Assembly (NCBI RefSeq): GCF_046736045.1
Contig: NZ_CP177134.1
Span: forward strand, 868,001-932,000
DNA: 64,000 bases
DNA from: Leptospira_A sp046736045
Lineage (GTDB): Bacteria; Spirochaetota; Leptospiria; Leptospirales; Leptospiraceae
Reading direction: 5' to 3'
The notes beneath the pieces are model-generated. The model did no database searches. It was not told the DNA's origin and was given only the letters and a program-made list of their open reading frames with translations. The stretch's first letter is position 1, and every line of letters begins with the position of its first letter. This document shows positions 43,115 to 53,376 of this stretch, piece after piece. The position numbers were made by a program, and so were the translations under genes.

Positions 43115-43519
43115 TTATTTATTGCAGCAAACTCTCACCGCATCCATCAACTGGATCGGGTCCCAAGGTTTTGGTAATACTGCATAAGTACCGGCTTCTT
43201 TTTTCACCCGGGCCACTGCAGTCTCATCAATATGGCCTGTGATCATAATCGAACGAATCCCCGGATATTTTTTATGGATTGAAATCAAAAATTCGTCACC
43301 CTTGATTCCAGGCATAAGCCAATCGGATAAAATTAAAATTACATTTACACCCGTTTCAACTAACTCATCAATAACGGTCAATGCCTCGTTCGCATTGAGC
43401 GCAACTTCATATTGAAATTCGCTTCCAAACTGTTTTTTTAACTCTTGTTTGAGTGCGATCAAGATAATGGGTTCATCATCAACGCAAAGAATCGCACTTT
43501 GTTCTAAAGTAGTTTCCAT
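43115..43519 (-). CDS. Receiver-only response regulator
   Basis: The protein has 134 aa, a single receiver domain: VDDEPIILI near the start, phosphoacceptor Asp in LILSDWLMPG, Thr in MITGHIDE and Lys in LPKPWDPIQ. No output domain. It lies 14 bp downstream of the sensor kinase and is presumably its phosphorylation target, acting on another protein. Confidence 0.95.
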   Translation of the reverse strand: METTLEQSAILCVDDEPIILIALKQELKKQFGSEFQYEVALNANEALTVIDELVETGVNVILILSDWLMPGIKGDEFLISIHKKYPGIRSIMITGHIDETAVARVKKEAGTYAVLPKPWDPIQLMDAVRVCCNK

Positions 43520-43533
43520 TACTAAAAATCCTT

Positions 43534-46500
43534 TTAAATAGAAGACGAGGCCGTCCGCAAAAAAACGCTGAATTTCGTTCTACCGGGAGCACTTTCAAAT
43601 TCTATTTTTCCACCGAATTTCTCAACAATCTTCTTTGAAATATCCAGTCCAAGACCGATTCCTTCTCCGTGCTTTTTGGTGGTAAAAAAAGGATCGAAAA
43701 TTTTGTCTTTGATCTCATCAGATACACCGTTTCCGGAATCAATAAAGGAAGTTACAATCCAGGAATCTTGTTTTTCAATATTGATTTCCAATTTGCCTTC
43801 GTAATTCATAGACTGCAAACCATTATTTAGTAAATTGATCCACACCTGATTCAATTTATTTCCGTTGCCCAAACAACGATCCGTAACGTTAAAGTTTTTG
43901 ATCACCTCAACTCCGTATTTGATTTTACCGTGATAGAGAGTTAAAATCGATTCGATTTCGGCAATGATATCTACCGAAGTGATTTCTTCGTCTTTTACAT
44001 TCCCATCCGGATTCAAATAATTTTTCAAAGCATCTACGACATGAGAGGCTTTGCCAGTTGCAATTGAGATAACATTACTTAAACGGACAACGGTAGATAG
44101 GGAAGAAACCGTCTTGAGAATATCCGAGTTTTTTTCAGTATCCAGGAGCGCAGTCAATTCTTCACCCAAACGATACACACCGATATCCATTACCGTATCA
44201 GCGATATTTTCATAATTTTTAATACCCGCGGATTTAAAAGATTGGATGAATTGTTTTTTTAAAGCTCTGTTGGGGAGACTTTCCGAACTGGTTGCATCCT
44301 TTAAACTTTCCGCTAAAATAATTTTGAAGCGATTCGAATCTTCCTCATTCAAAGAAGATAAAAAATCGGGAATATCCTTCAATTCATGATTCAAGATTCC
44401 CAGTATCGCACGATTGGAAGACATAATGGCTCCCAAAGGAGTATTCAGTTCATGAGTCATACCGGCAGCTAACTGACCCAATGCGGCCAATTTTTCAGAG
44501 ACCAAAAGCTGACCTTGCGTTTCTTCCAGTTCTTTCATAACCTTTTTTTCATGTTGGATGGCAAGAACCAGATTTTCATTGGATTTTTTAAGTTCTTCCG
44601 TTCGAATTTCGATTTTACGTTCCAAGTTGGCATTTAAGTCAAGGATCGTTTCTTCCGCATGTTTGCTTTCGGTAACATCCGTAGTGATTCCGAATATTTG
44701 AGTGGGAACCCCATCCTGATTCCTTTTATAAACCAATTCCTTGGATACAAACCAATGCAAAGTTCCGTCTTTGAATTTGATTCTATAATGACGCTCAATC
44801 AAATCCTTATCACTTGCTTGTTTGTGTTTTGGAATGATATTTGTTATAAAATCATGATAATCGTCTTCATGAAAGAGGGTTTTCAATCGCTGTTCGCCGC
44901 CCATTTCTTCCAGTTCCTGTGCAGAATATCCGAACATACCCCGAATACCGGTATTGCTATAAAGACTTTTCCCGTCATCCAGATCATAAATGTATAATAT
45001 ATCAGGTGTTATATTCAATATTGATTCGATAAACTGACTGCGTTCTTTTAATTTTTCCTCAATCTGTTTTCTTTCCGTGACATCTACCATAACTCCGCGA
45101 AGCCATTTCGGTTTGTTATCGGAAGAAATTACTTTTACCAAATCATGAAGCCATACGATTCTACCGTCTTTGCAGATAAAACGGTATTCGAAATCATGAG
45201 CTTCCAAGCGACCAGTGCATGCAACACAGTATTCCACAGCACGGTCTCTGTCTTCCGGATGCAAATGGTCTGCCCAAAACCCAGGCTCTTCCCATTCCCG
45301 AACCGTATAACCTAATAGGCTTTCTACTTGCTGACTTACAAATGTGAATGTAAAGGTAACTGCATCCGCTTCCCAAACAATTCCCGGCGTAGTATCTACC
45401 AAATCACGGAATTGTTTTTGGCTCATCTTCGTCCGATCAAAAGATTCATGAAGTTGCTCCGCCATATGGTTAAATGAGGCGGACAAAGCACCTAACTCTT
45501 CCAAACGACTACCCGGAACTCTTTGGCTCAAGTCCCCCGACGCTATCGCCTGGCTCGCGTCCGAAATTCTTTGTATCGGCGCGGCGACAATTCCTGCGAG
45601 AACAACCGCAATCAAAAGAGACAAAGTTAATGCAATTGCAAACACCATCGCCGATCGGCTATTTCCCGTTAGTATACCTTCCAGATAATAAGTCGTGGGT
45701 ATTGCAGTTACAACAAGCCAATTGATATTTCTGTTCGAATCTCTGTAAGGAGAAACCTGTGCAAGCCAGGTCTCTCTCGAAAGAGGTTTTGCAGTAACAA
45801 TATCAAATCTAAATTGGTTGGTATTTTCCAATACCGCCAGATTTCCGAAATTATGATTTAAATTCCGAACCACATTGCGGATCACCAAATCCCCGCTATT
45901 TGCCGCGGAAACGGAGTCGTCCGGATTTTGAATGAGTTCCCGTGAAGAAGCAACTAACATTCCGAAACGATCAATCACAAAAGCGCGACCATGTTCGGCA
46001 ATGCTTGTTTTCCAAAGCAAACGATTGATATCATTATGATTCGGGATTTCATTTTTATTTTCGGATCTGTTTAAATAATTATCCAACTGAAGACGGATAT
46101 GCTCCGAAATTTCCTCATGAAGGCGGCAAGCAAGTTTGTCTGCGGCATTTTGCGAACTGCTCAAAGTCAAATAAGCGGTAGCCGCTACCATCATAAGTAC
46201 CAAAACGATAAACGGTGTCACAAGAAAAATCCGAAGCGGCATACCATGCGTATTCCGGTTTACATCTTTTAAAACCTCACCTCTGCCGCTTTCCCACACC
46301 CATTCCTTATAGCTGATTAATAATTCTTTGACATGACCGGGGATTTCCGCCCAAAACATTCCGTATCTTTTTGCCAAAGGGAAAGCAACTAACATCGCAA
46401 ATGGTGCCATTACCCAGGTAATGCCGGTAGTAAAAAACAAAGCAGGTGTTATGTTGCGATAGGATATTTCGGATGTGAATTGTTCCGAACAAAGATATCC

Positions 46501-47055
46501 CCAAAGTGCCGGCTCAACCATAAGAAAGATCAGTACGAAAAGAAAATATTTCGCCCAAGTTTGCATTTTTCGAAAATCGGGATTTCTTCCGATCAACTGA
46601 TAAGCCACCCAAAAGCAGGAAGGATTGATAAAATAGCCGAGGATCCAATCCCCTAAAAACTCAGGTGGCACTCCTTCGATCAGATCGGAAAGACCGTAAG
46701 CAAACGGAACCGCAAGAAGTGCAGGATACCCGAATAAAACAATACAGAGAAATACGGAAAGATCCTTCAGGGACTCGAAGGTTTGTGCTCCGGGAACAAG
46801 GACAACGAATGACCCGACAAATCCGGTGATAAAGATTAAGAGAAAGGTAAAAACAATACTCAGGACAGCCTTCACATCCCAGGCCTGTCTTTCTCTTCCG
46901 ATCCCCCACCTTCCGCCCGGGCGAAAGGTAAAACCACCGAAAGCGGCAACCATAATAAGGATTCCTAAAACATATCCGAATCTCCCCCAAACCTCCAAAA
47001 ACGGCAAGGGAATGGAGTTAAATATTGATTCTAGCCAATTGATTGCAATATACAT
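43534..47055 (-). CDS. Large multi-domain sensor histidine kinase
   Basis: The protein has 1173 aa. Order: about eight N-terminal membrane helices (to about 290); an extracytoplasmic Cache-like sensor (about 300-460); a membrane helix; HAMP (about 485-540); two PAS/PAC domains (about 548-665 and 675-800); a coiled coil; and a HisKA/HATPase core with phosphoacceptor His in GMTHELNTPLGA near 868, an N box WINLLNNGLQSM and a G2 box GEGIGLGLDIS near 1131. Insertions of about 150 residues separate HisKA from the ATPase. It signals to the receiver protein directly downstream. Confidence 0.9.
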   Translation of the reverse strand: MYIAINWLESIFNSIPLPFLEVWGRFGYVLGILIMVAAFGGFTFRPGGRWGIGRERQAWDVKAVLSIVFTFLLIFITGFVGSFVVLVPGAQTFESLKDLSVFLCIVLFGYPALLAVPFAYGLSDLIEGVPPEFLGDWILGYFINPSCFWVAYQLIGRNPDFRKMQTWAKYFLFVLIFLMVEPALWGYLCSEQFTSEISYRNITPALFFTTGITWVMAPFAMLVAFPLAKRYGMFWAEIPGHVKELLISYKEWVWESGRGEVLKDVNRNTHGMPLRIFLVTPFIVLVLMMVAATAYLTLSSSQNAADKLACRLHEEISEHIRLQLDNYLNRSENKNEIPNHNDINRLLWKTSIAEHGRAFVIDRFGMLVASSRELIQNPDDSVSAANSGDLVIRNVVRNLNHNFGNLAVLENTNQFRFDIVTAKPLSRETWLAQVSPYRDSNRNINWLVVTAIPTTYYLEGILTGNSRSAMVFAIALTLSLLIAVVLAGIVAAPIQRISDASQAIASGDLSQRVPGSRLEELGALSASFNHMAEQLHESFDRTKMSQKQFRDLVDTTPGIVWEADAVTFTFTFVSQQVESLLGYTVREWEEPGFWADHLHPEDRDRAVEYCVACTGRLEAHDFEYRFICKDGRIVWLHDLVKVISSDNKPKWLRGVMVDVTERKQIEEKLKERSQFIESILNITPDILYIYDLDDGKSLYSNTGIRGMFGYSAQELEEMGGEQRLKTLFHEDDYHDFITNIIPKHKQASDKDLIERHYRIKFKDGTLHWFVSKELVYKRNQDGVPTQIFGITTDVTESKHAEETILDLNANLERKIEIRTEELKKSNENLVLAIQHEKKVMKELEETQGQLLVSEKLAALGQLAAGMTHELNTPLGAIMSSNRAILGILNHELKDIPDFLSSLNEEDSNRFKIILAESLKDATSSESLPNRALKKQFIQSFKSAGIKNYENIADTVMDIGVYRLGEELTALLDTEKNSDILKTVSSLSTVVRLSNVISIATGKASHVVDALKNYLNPDGNVKDEEITSVDIIAEIESILTLYHGKIKYGVEVIKNFNVTDRCLGNGNKLNQVWINLLNNGLQSMNYEGKLEINIEKQDSWIVTSFIDSGNGVSDEIKDKIFDPFFTTKKHGEGIGLGLDISKKIVEKFGGKIEFESAPGRTKFSVFLRTASSSI

Positions 47056-47371
47056 TTCGATTTGCTATACCTGTTAGCCAGGGAAAAATAATAAACCTGC
47101 GTAATCCAGTAAAGCAGGTAAATTTCCGGGAAATAAATTTCAAATACCGTATTGTGACTTAACAACAGTTTGCCGTCCAATCTCCATTGATCCGGAAAAA
47201 TCCCCTTTCAGACAAGTTTTTTCCAAAAAATACGAACTAGAACTTACCTGTTCCAGCCCTAAATCGGGGAAGTGGATCCGAACCTTATTTCTTTCCAAAA
47301 GTCGTCCTGCAAGATAACCTACTTGAAATATTCCTTCCCCTCTATTTCATGTGACATAGTATTAATACAAG
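47056..47371. other. 316-bp divergent region between the sensor kinase and mreC
   Basis: No gene is supported. It should carry the promoters of the kinase (minus) and of the mreC operon (plus). TAGTAT at about 47349-47354 is a possible -10 element for mreC, but no convincing -35 is seen. A short inverted repeat, ACCTG...CAGGT, occurs near 47065 and 47116. Confidence 0.4.
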
Positions 47372-48535
47372 ATGATTTGGAACCGATTTAGCCGTAACGG
47401 AGAAACCCTGTCTGTGGGTTTTATCATTTTATTCTCGTTCACTTCCCTGATTTGGAATGGAAATTTCATGGTCAGAGGGATTGCCAGCTTTCAAGGAGTA
47501 GGTGACTTTTTTTCAGGATCATTCGACTCCTTCGGAAGTCTGATCAAAAGTTCCTATAATAAATTGGAATCCTTCGAAAGAGTGAGAGAAGAGAGGGACT
47601 CTTGTTTGAACGTAATGGAAGAATACAGACAACTTTCCAAAGACGTAGAACGACTCAAAGCCGAAAATGCAATTTTAAGACAGGAATTGAATTTCCCCCT
47701 TAGGAATGATTATCCTTCGGTTCGTGCGGAAGTTCTGAGTGTGCGACTGAACGCAATCTACCGAACCATCATCATCAATAAAGGAAGCGAATCCGGAATC
47801 AAACCGTACATGCCTGTCGTAGCACGGGCATTAGACGAAAAAGGAAAATTCGCAGAAGCACTTGTAGGAAAAATCATCGCAGTTTCCAAAGGTTCTTCCG
47901 TGGTTCAACCGTTGATCAATTCCAACTTCTCCATGGGAGTTGCAGTACCCGGAACCAATCTTTGGGCATCTCTCAACGGAAACAGTGGTCGTGGAACAGA
48001 TGTTTTACTGGATTATATAGATTCGGGAATCGTGATCGACCCGAGAGCCATCGGCGCGTTCCCGACAGGCCCCGTACAAGCAACCCCAGGCAGCGCTTTC
48101 TTTACGGAAGGATTCAGCAAAATAGGAAAGGCGGTTTACAGTTCCGGCGGGTCAGGAGTTTTTCCCCAAGGGACTCCTGTGGGGACGATCATAGAAGAAG
48201 GCCCACGCAATGGATCGTTTAAGACTGCTTATGTGAGACCATTCGTGGAATTCGACAAATTGTTAAACGTAATCGTAATTAAAAAACTTCCTGAAAAATG
48301 GAAAGAGGAATGGCCTGCTGAAAAAACCATTCAAATCGAAGGACCTTATTTCGGAGAAATCGACTTTCCGCGGGAAAAGGACAATTCGCCAAAAAACCAA
48401 ACCAATAACACCCGCAAACAAAATCCTGTACAAGGACCGGGGACAGTATCCAAACCACCAAACACTCGTAATGATTCCACTCCGGTTATTACAAATCCGC
48501 CTGACACGGAAACAGGAACGGAGGGCACACCATGA
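47372..48535 (+). CDS. mreC: Rod shape-determining protein MreC
   Basis: The protein has 387 aa. A short cytoplasmic start leads to one membrane helix (about 14-33), then a coiled coil (about 70-108, including CLNVMEEYRQLSKDVERLKAENAIL) and the beta-barrel domain (about 115-290). The last 70 residues are Asn/Pro/Thr-rich, an extension not common in other MreC proteins. It scaffolds the rod complex on the periplasmic side. It overlaps mreD by 4 bp. Confidence 0.93.
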   Translation: MIWNRFSRNGETLSVGFIILFSFTSLIWNGNFMVRGIASFQGVGDFFSGSFDSFGSLIKSSYNKLESFERVREERDSCLNVMEEYRQLSKDVERLKAENAILRQELNFPLRNDYPSVRAEVLSVRLNAIYRTIIINKGSESGIKPYMPVVARALDEKGKFAEALVGKIIAVSKGSSVVQPLINSNFSMGVAVPGTNLWASLNGNSGRGTDVLLDYIDSGIVIDPRAIGAFPTGPVQATPGSAFFTEGFSKIGKAVYSSGGSGVFPQGTPVGTIIEEGPRNGSFKTAYVRPFVEFDKLLNVIVIKKLPEKWKEEWPAEKTIQIEGPYFGEIDFPREKDNSPKNQTNNTRKQNPVQGPGTVSKPPNTRNDSTPVITNPPDTETGTEGTP

Positions 48536-49047
48536 TTTTAGATAAAGTATTTATCTTTTTAGCGATCCTACTTGCCCATTTTTTAAACGGGTCCAATATA
48601 TTCGAATTGGGGAATGCAATCCGTCCCGACTTTATGATCATCATCGTGATCTTCTTTGCATTCAGAAAAGGAGCCATGTACGGACTCTGGCTAGGATTTT
48701 TCGGAGGGCTTCTCACCGATACTTCATTAGGTGGAGAAATCGGAGCGGACAACGCGGTTTATTATAAAATAGGATTGCATTCACTCTCTTATGCATTCGT
48801 CGGTTACATCATAGGTAAAGTGACACGCAATGCTTATACTGAAAATTATATCTCGATTACAATCTATGTATTGGGATTTACCCTTTTGTCCAGAGTGATT
48901 ACTTATTTCCTATTTTGGATGTTCTTTCATTCCAATCATAGTTATTCGTTTATTTACGTTTCACTTTATAATGCGTTCATCGGCCCTGCGATTTTTTTCC
49001 TACTGACCTGGATATTCCGACTGGAAGCGGATGAGGTACGGCAATGA
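48532..49047 (+). CDS. mreD: Rod shape-determining protein MreD
   Basis: The protein has 171 aa with about five membrane helices. Motifs LIFALRKGAMYGLWLGFFGGL-like (AFRKGAMYGLWLGFFGGLLTD) and a conserved Arg/Pro-rich N-terminus (IRPDFMIIIVIFFAF) match MreD. Overlaps mreC and mrdA by 4 bp at each end, so translation is coupled. Confidence 0.9.
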   Translation: MILDKVFIFLAILLAHFLNGSNIFELGNAIRPDFMIIIVIFFAFRKGAMYGLWLGFFGGLLTDTSLGGEIGADNAVYYKIGLHSLSYAFVGYIIGKVTRNAYTENYISITIYVLGFTLLSRVITYFLFWMFFHSNHSYSFIYVSLYNAFIGPAIFFLLTWIFRLEADEVRQ

Positions 49048-50981
49048 GTCAATCCGCATCCGAATTCAAGCTGGAGAATTCATTCCGAAGGAGATTGTAT
49101 TTTTTCACCGGACTGATCGTATTTACACTTACTTCCTATATACTTCAATTATTCAATCTTCAGATCGTCCAAGGAAGTGAAAACTCTCTCAAAGCGGAAA
49201 GATTCGTAAGAAGAAGTGAGTCTATCCCGGCTGACAGAGGCCAGATCTTTGACCGGAACTTTCTAACTCCGGAAACTTCCCAACCTTTGGTTTCCAACTC
49301 AGCATCGTTAGATGTCATCTTAAACACGAGCTTATTCAAAAATGATCCGAAACGTATCAAAGAATTCATCTTTCGTTTCTGCGAATCTCTTTCCATACCG
49401 ATTGCTTATTACGAAAAAGATCTGCAAGAAAACAGACTGATCAAAAAGATCCGAACCAGAGAACCATTTGTACTTTTGGAAGGGATTTCCCGCGAACAAC
49501 AGGAAAGAATTCTCGTATTGGACAATATCAACCGTTATGTGTATCTGGTTTCATCACCTGCCAGGGTTTATCATATGGGACCGGCACTTGCGCATGTTTC
49601 CGGTTATGTGGGAAAACCTACAACCAACGATATCCAGGAAAAAGAAATCAAATCCTATCAATTGGTCGGAAAAGGTGGAATAGAATCGCTCTATGATACG
49701 ATACTACGCGGACAGGACGGATTTCGAATTCAAAAAAGAAATACCGAAGGAAATATAGAAGAAGAAAGAGTTATCGAACATTCGGTACCCGGAAACAATT
49801 TGATCCTAACGATCGACCGGGATATGCAGATTGCCGCTTACAAGGCGCTCAAAGGAGTCAGAGGAACAGTCCTCGCACTTCGACCCACAACCGGGGAAGT
49901 TCTTGCAATGGCATCAAACCCGTCTTATGATCCGAACATTTTGTCCGGAAAAAACAAACAGGATCGTTCCAATCATTTTGCCCGCGTTACAAACAACGGT
50001 GCCTTTTTGAATTTGGCCATCCAGTCCAAGTTCCCACCCGCATCCACATATAAAGTGTTAGTTGCCCTTGCGGCAATGGAAAGTGAACACAAGATCAATT
50101 TTGATCCGAAACAAACTTTTTCCTGTCCGTCAAACTTTACTTTGAAATCGACTTTCAAAGGGGTTCCCGATCAGGTTTTTTATAATTGGGATAAAAAAAA
50201 TCACGGCGAATTGAATCTGGCGCAAGCAATCGAAAAATCAAATTCGGTTTATTTTTACCAGTTGGGATACAAATTGGGCGCGGAACCGATTCTCGCCTAC
50301 TCCAGGTTATTCGGTTTAGATAAAAAAACCGGAATCGATTTGCCGGGAGAGGTAACCGGATTTATCCCCAGCTCCGAATGGAAAAAAAGAACTTATGGAA
50401 ACAAATGGTTCGATGGTGATACTGTAAACTTGTCGATTGGCCAAGGATTTCTTTCCGTGACTCCGTTGGAAATGGCGCTATTCTATATGGCAATCATCAA
50501 TAATGGAAAAATTTACAAACCGTTTGTTATTTCCGAAATCAGAAGTCCTTTGGACAACTCAATCGTTCAAAAGACAGAACCGACAATCTTAAGAGATATA
50601 CCTCTCAAACGATCCACCGTAGAAGCAGTCAAAGAAGGACTTTATCTGGTAGGTTATTCGGGAACTGCTTCGGGAGTATTGAATTCTCCCAATCTTCCCG
50701 AGATTGCGGGAAAAACGGGAACGGCACAAACAAGAAGAAGAGGAGCCTCTTCTTCCAACCACGCCTGGTTTATCGGTTATGCACCTTTCAATGCACCGCC
50801 GGAAAAGCAGATTTTGGTTGCCGCCTTCGTAGAATATGGTGTAGGTGGTGCAGCTTCTGCGGCACCTGCCGCAAGGGAAATTTTCAAAGCTGCATTCCCA
50901 CCGGGATCTTATCCGAGACAAGACAGAACCAGAGTGAGACCGATGGAAGAGGAAGCTCCCGTAGAAGGAGAAGCATTTTAG
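49044..50981 (+). CDS. mrdA: Penicillin-binding protein 2
   Basis: The protein has 645 aa. One N-terminal helix (about 16-38) anchors it. The dimerisation domain follows, and the transpeptidase has active-site Ser in ASTYKVL near 333, the SNS motif near 398, and KTGTAQ near 555. It cross-links peptidoglycan during elongation, working with RodA. Overlaps mreD by 4 bp; rodA starts 1 bp after its stop. Confidence 0.97.
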   Translation: MSQSASEFKLENSFRRRLYFFTGLIVFTLTSYILQLFNLQIVQGSENSLKAERFVRRSESIPADRGQIFDRNFLTPETSQPLVSNSASLDVILNTSLFKNDPKRIKEFIFRFCESLSIPIAYYEKDLQENRLIKKIRTREPFVLLEGISREQQERILVLDNINRYVYLVSSPARVYHMGPALAHVSGYVGKPTTNDIQEKEIKSYQLVGKGGIESLYDTILRGQDGFRIQKRNTEGNIEEERVIEHSVPGNNLILTIDRDMQIAAYKALKGVRGTVLALRPTTGEVLAMASNPSYDPNILSGKNKQDRSNHFARVTNNGAFLNLAIQSKFPPASTYKVLVALAAMESEHKINFDPKQTFSCPSNFTLKSTFKGVPDQVFYNWDKKNHGELNLAQAIEKSNSVYFYQLGYKLGAEPILAYSRLFGLDKKTGIDLPGEVTGFIPSSEWKKRTYGNKWFDGDTVNLSIGQGFLSVTPLEMALFYMAIINNGKIYKPFVISEIRSPLDNSIVQKTEPTILRDIPLKRSTVEAVKEGLYLVGYSGTASGVLNSPNLPEIAGKTGTAQTRRRGASSSNHAWFIGYAPFNAPPEKQILVAAFVEYGVGGAASAAPAAREIFKAAFPPGSYPRQDRTRVRPMEEEAPVEGEAF

Positions 50982-50982
50982 T

Positions 50983-52497
50983 ATGGCAGAACGTAACACA
51001 GAAAAACTAGATTATTTTTTAATATTTTCCGTAGTCATTGTAGCACTCGCGGGAGTTTTAACCCTCTATACCCAGGAAGCAAATACTGCTGACGGATTGG
51101 GAAGGTGGTACAAACAATTCCTGTTTCTGTTTGTCGGGCTCGCTGCCATGTGGTTCATGTCGAGGATCAACTATCAGTTGATAGGTTCTTATGCATTATT
51201 CATTTATCTGTTTTCACTCGTATTACTGATACTGACATTGATTCCAGGCATCGGATATTTGCCTTCTGCGAGGGGAGCACGTTCCTGGTTGAAACTCGGA
51301 CCCATCACTTTACAGGCTTCCGAATTTTCAAAACTGGCAACGGTGATTTTACTCGGCCAGTATTTGGTCTTAAAAGAAAAAGAAATGCACAAAATCACGG
51401 TATTGATAGTTCCATTTATCATCTGTTTGGTTCCCATGCTCTTTATTCTTTTACAACCCGACTTCGGAACCGCTGTATCCTTTTTGCCGATGTTGTTTAC
51501 AATGTTGTTTTTGGGAGGAGCGGATATCCTGCATATCGGATCGCTATTGACCTTCGGGGGAATCTCCCTGGTCGTTCCCATGTATCTTGCATATTCCAGA
51601 CTAACACTAGTTCAACCCTTGATCGACTTGTTGAGAAAGGAAAACAAATTGGAACTGGTATCACTTGTATCGCAAGTACAAGGAAAAATCTGGCCTATTC
51701 TAGACGGCAAAAAAATGAGCGGTGTGGAGATCCCCGGATTCCAAAACCCGAAAAACATTCAAGCCATCAGAGAAGCGGCAGACGCAGTCAAAGACGAATT
51801 CGGAAGTCTCGGGTTTAAGATCCTTTCCAATGAAGCATTTATGGTTGGTTTGGGGGGATCGCTTGCACTCATCAGTTTAGGAATGATATTTTTTAGAATT
51901 GCACGCGGTTCCAAAACAATTCGTCAATATTACATCCCGATAGGTATCATAGGAATCTCCATCTTAGCCGCGTTTGCTGTTCACAAATCCATTCCTTTCC
52001 GCGAGAACCAAGTCATCCGACTAACAGCGTTTATCAATCCGGATCAGTTCAAACAAGGTGCCGGTTACCAACTCCGTGCTTCCAAACCGGCAGTCGGATC
52101 GGGTAAATTGTTCGGAAAGGGACTTTTTCACGGAGAGATGACGGAAGGAAGAGTTCCTCATGTTCCGGAAGCGGGAACGGATTTTATCTTTGCTTCCTGG
52201 GCGGAACAAACCGGATTCATCGGAAGTATATTGCTTTTGTTCTTTTTGCTTTCCATTCCGCTTCGGGGATTGCAAATCAGTTTTGAAAGTAAGGATAGGT
52301 TCGGTTCTTTGCTCGCGGCAGGGATCGTGGCGATGATTTTTTTCCATATAGCAATTAACGTCGGTATTGTGATCGGATTACTTCCCGTAACAGGAATTCC
52401 TCTTACGTTTATGAGCTACGGAGGATCACATTTACTTATGGCAATGACCGCAGTTGGAATCATCCTATCTATTAAAAAACGTAAATTTGCAAACTAA
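50983..52497 (+). CDS. rodA: RodA (SEDS peptidoglycan glycosyltransferase)
   Basis: The protein has 504 aa, about 100 longer than most RodA. Ten helices, with the SEDS signatures: GARSWLKLGPITLQASEFSKLA near 91, QPDFGTAV near 159 and the C-terminal GIPLTFMSYGGSHLL near 467. The extra length is a polar insertion at about 206-285 (including LVSQVQGKIWPILDGKK). It polymerises glycan strands in complex with PBP2. Its stop (TAA) overlaps the ATG of the next gene. Confidence 0.95.
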   Translation: MAERNTEKLDYFLIFSVVIVALAGVLTLYTQEANTADGLGRWYKQFLFLFVGLAAMWFMSRINYQLIGSYALFIYLFSLVLLILTLIPGIGYLPSARGARSWLKLGPITLQASEFSKLATVILLGQYLVLKEKEMHKITVLIVPFIICLVPMLFILLQPDFGTAVSFLPMLFTMLFLGGADILHIGSLLTFGGISLVVPMYLAYSRLTLVQPLIDLLRKENKLELVSLVSQVQGKIWPILDGKKMSGVEIPGFQNPKNIQAIREAADAVKDEFGSLGFKILSNEAFMVGLGGSLALISLGMIFFRIARGSKTIRQYYIPIGIIGISILAAFAVHKSIPFRENQVIRLTAFINPDQFKQGAGYQLRASKPAVGSGKLFGKGLFHGEMTEGRVPHVPEAGTDFIFASWAEQTGFIGSILLLFFLLSIPLRGLQISFESKDRFGSLLAAGIVAMIFFHIAINVGIVIGLLPVTGIPLTFMSYGGSHLLMAMTAVGIILSIKKRKFAN

Positions 52498-53276
52498 TGG
52501 CCGCAGCTTCCAAAAAGAAACTTTCCACTGATAACTTTTTCACCGAAAAAGTCCGTTTGGAAAAGGATCTTATGGATTTTGAAAAAAAAATCCTGGAAGC
52601 GAATGATCACCTAACAAGTATGGAAGATTCTCTCGCAAAAATGCATTTGATTGCGGAAGAGAATCATTCGTATTATTTTTTAAAGCGGGTGAAAAAACTC
52701 CAAACCATATATTTCAATCTGCAAAGAAAAAAAGGTTATACCAAAGATGATTTCGATTCTTTTTACCACCACCTCGGTAAGATTGTAAACGAAGACAAAA
52801 TCGAATTTTTGGATTCGGCACTTCGCAATAGGATCACAAAAGTAGCATCCAAACTCGGTGAATCCCAAATCATAACGCAAAAGAAAAAAGAAATCGATAT
52901 GACCGGAAAGATCCGCTTTTTGGCTTTCGAAGTGGAAGGAGTTCATTTTTTAATTCCGAAATCTTCCTACCGAATTTTAAAAAACATTCCTGCGTTCAAA
53001 TCGAAACTCTCCATAAAAAAAACAATCGTTCCTCTTTTTCCCGGCCCTGGTTTTGTTTTGTTAGACGATACGAAACGAAATCTAAAAAAGAATATCATTC
53101 TGATCAAAAATACGAAAGGGAAAGAAGAAGGTTATTATTTCGATACACTCGAAGAAGACTGGGCCATCTCGAAACAATCCATCGACTTGATTTTAAAAAA
53201 GGAAAAATCAAACGGGAAAGTCATAGGTAAAATCAGGAGGAAAGGAATCAATTATCATTTGTTACACGTAGATTAA
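52497..53276 (+). CDS. Coiled-coil protein with possible CheW-like C-terminus
   Basis: The protein has 259 aa. Residues 18-65 form a coiled coil, with a helical middle. The last 120 residues (FLAFEVEGVHFLIPKSSYRILKNIP and the following strands) loosely resemble a degenerate CheW-type fold, but without enough motif support to name it. It begins with ATG overlapping the rodA stop (TAATGG), so it is the fifth gene of the rod operon and may act in wall synthesis. Confidence 0.7.
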   Translation: MAAASKKKLSTDNFFTEKVRLEKDLMDFEKKILEANDHLTSMEDSLAKMHLIAEENHSYYFLKRVKKLQTIYFNLQRKKGYTKDDFDSFYHHLGKIVNEDKIEFLDSALRNRITKVASKLGESQIITQKKKEIDMTGKIRFLAFEVEGVHFLIPKSSYRILKNIPAFKSKLSIKKTIVPLFPGPGFVLLDDTKRNLKKNIILIKNTKGKEEGYYFDTLEEDWAISKQSIDLILKKEKSNGKVIGKIRRKGINYHLLHVD

Positions 53277-53376
53277 CCCCTTCTCTCCTTACTTACATTC
53301 CTTCCCCAAAAAATCCATGGAAATATTCATAGACTACTTCTCTTTTTTCTGAGAAACTCTGATATAGGACGTGAAC

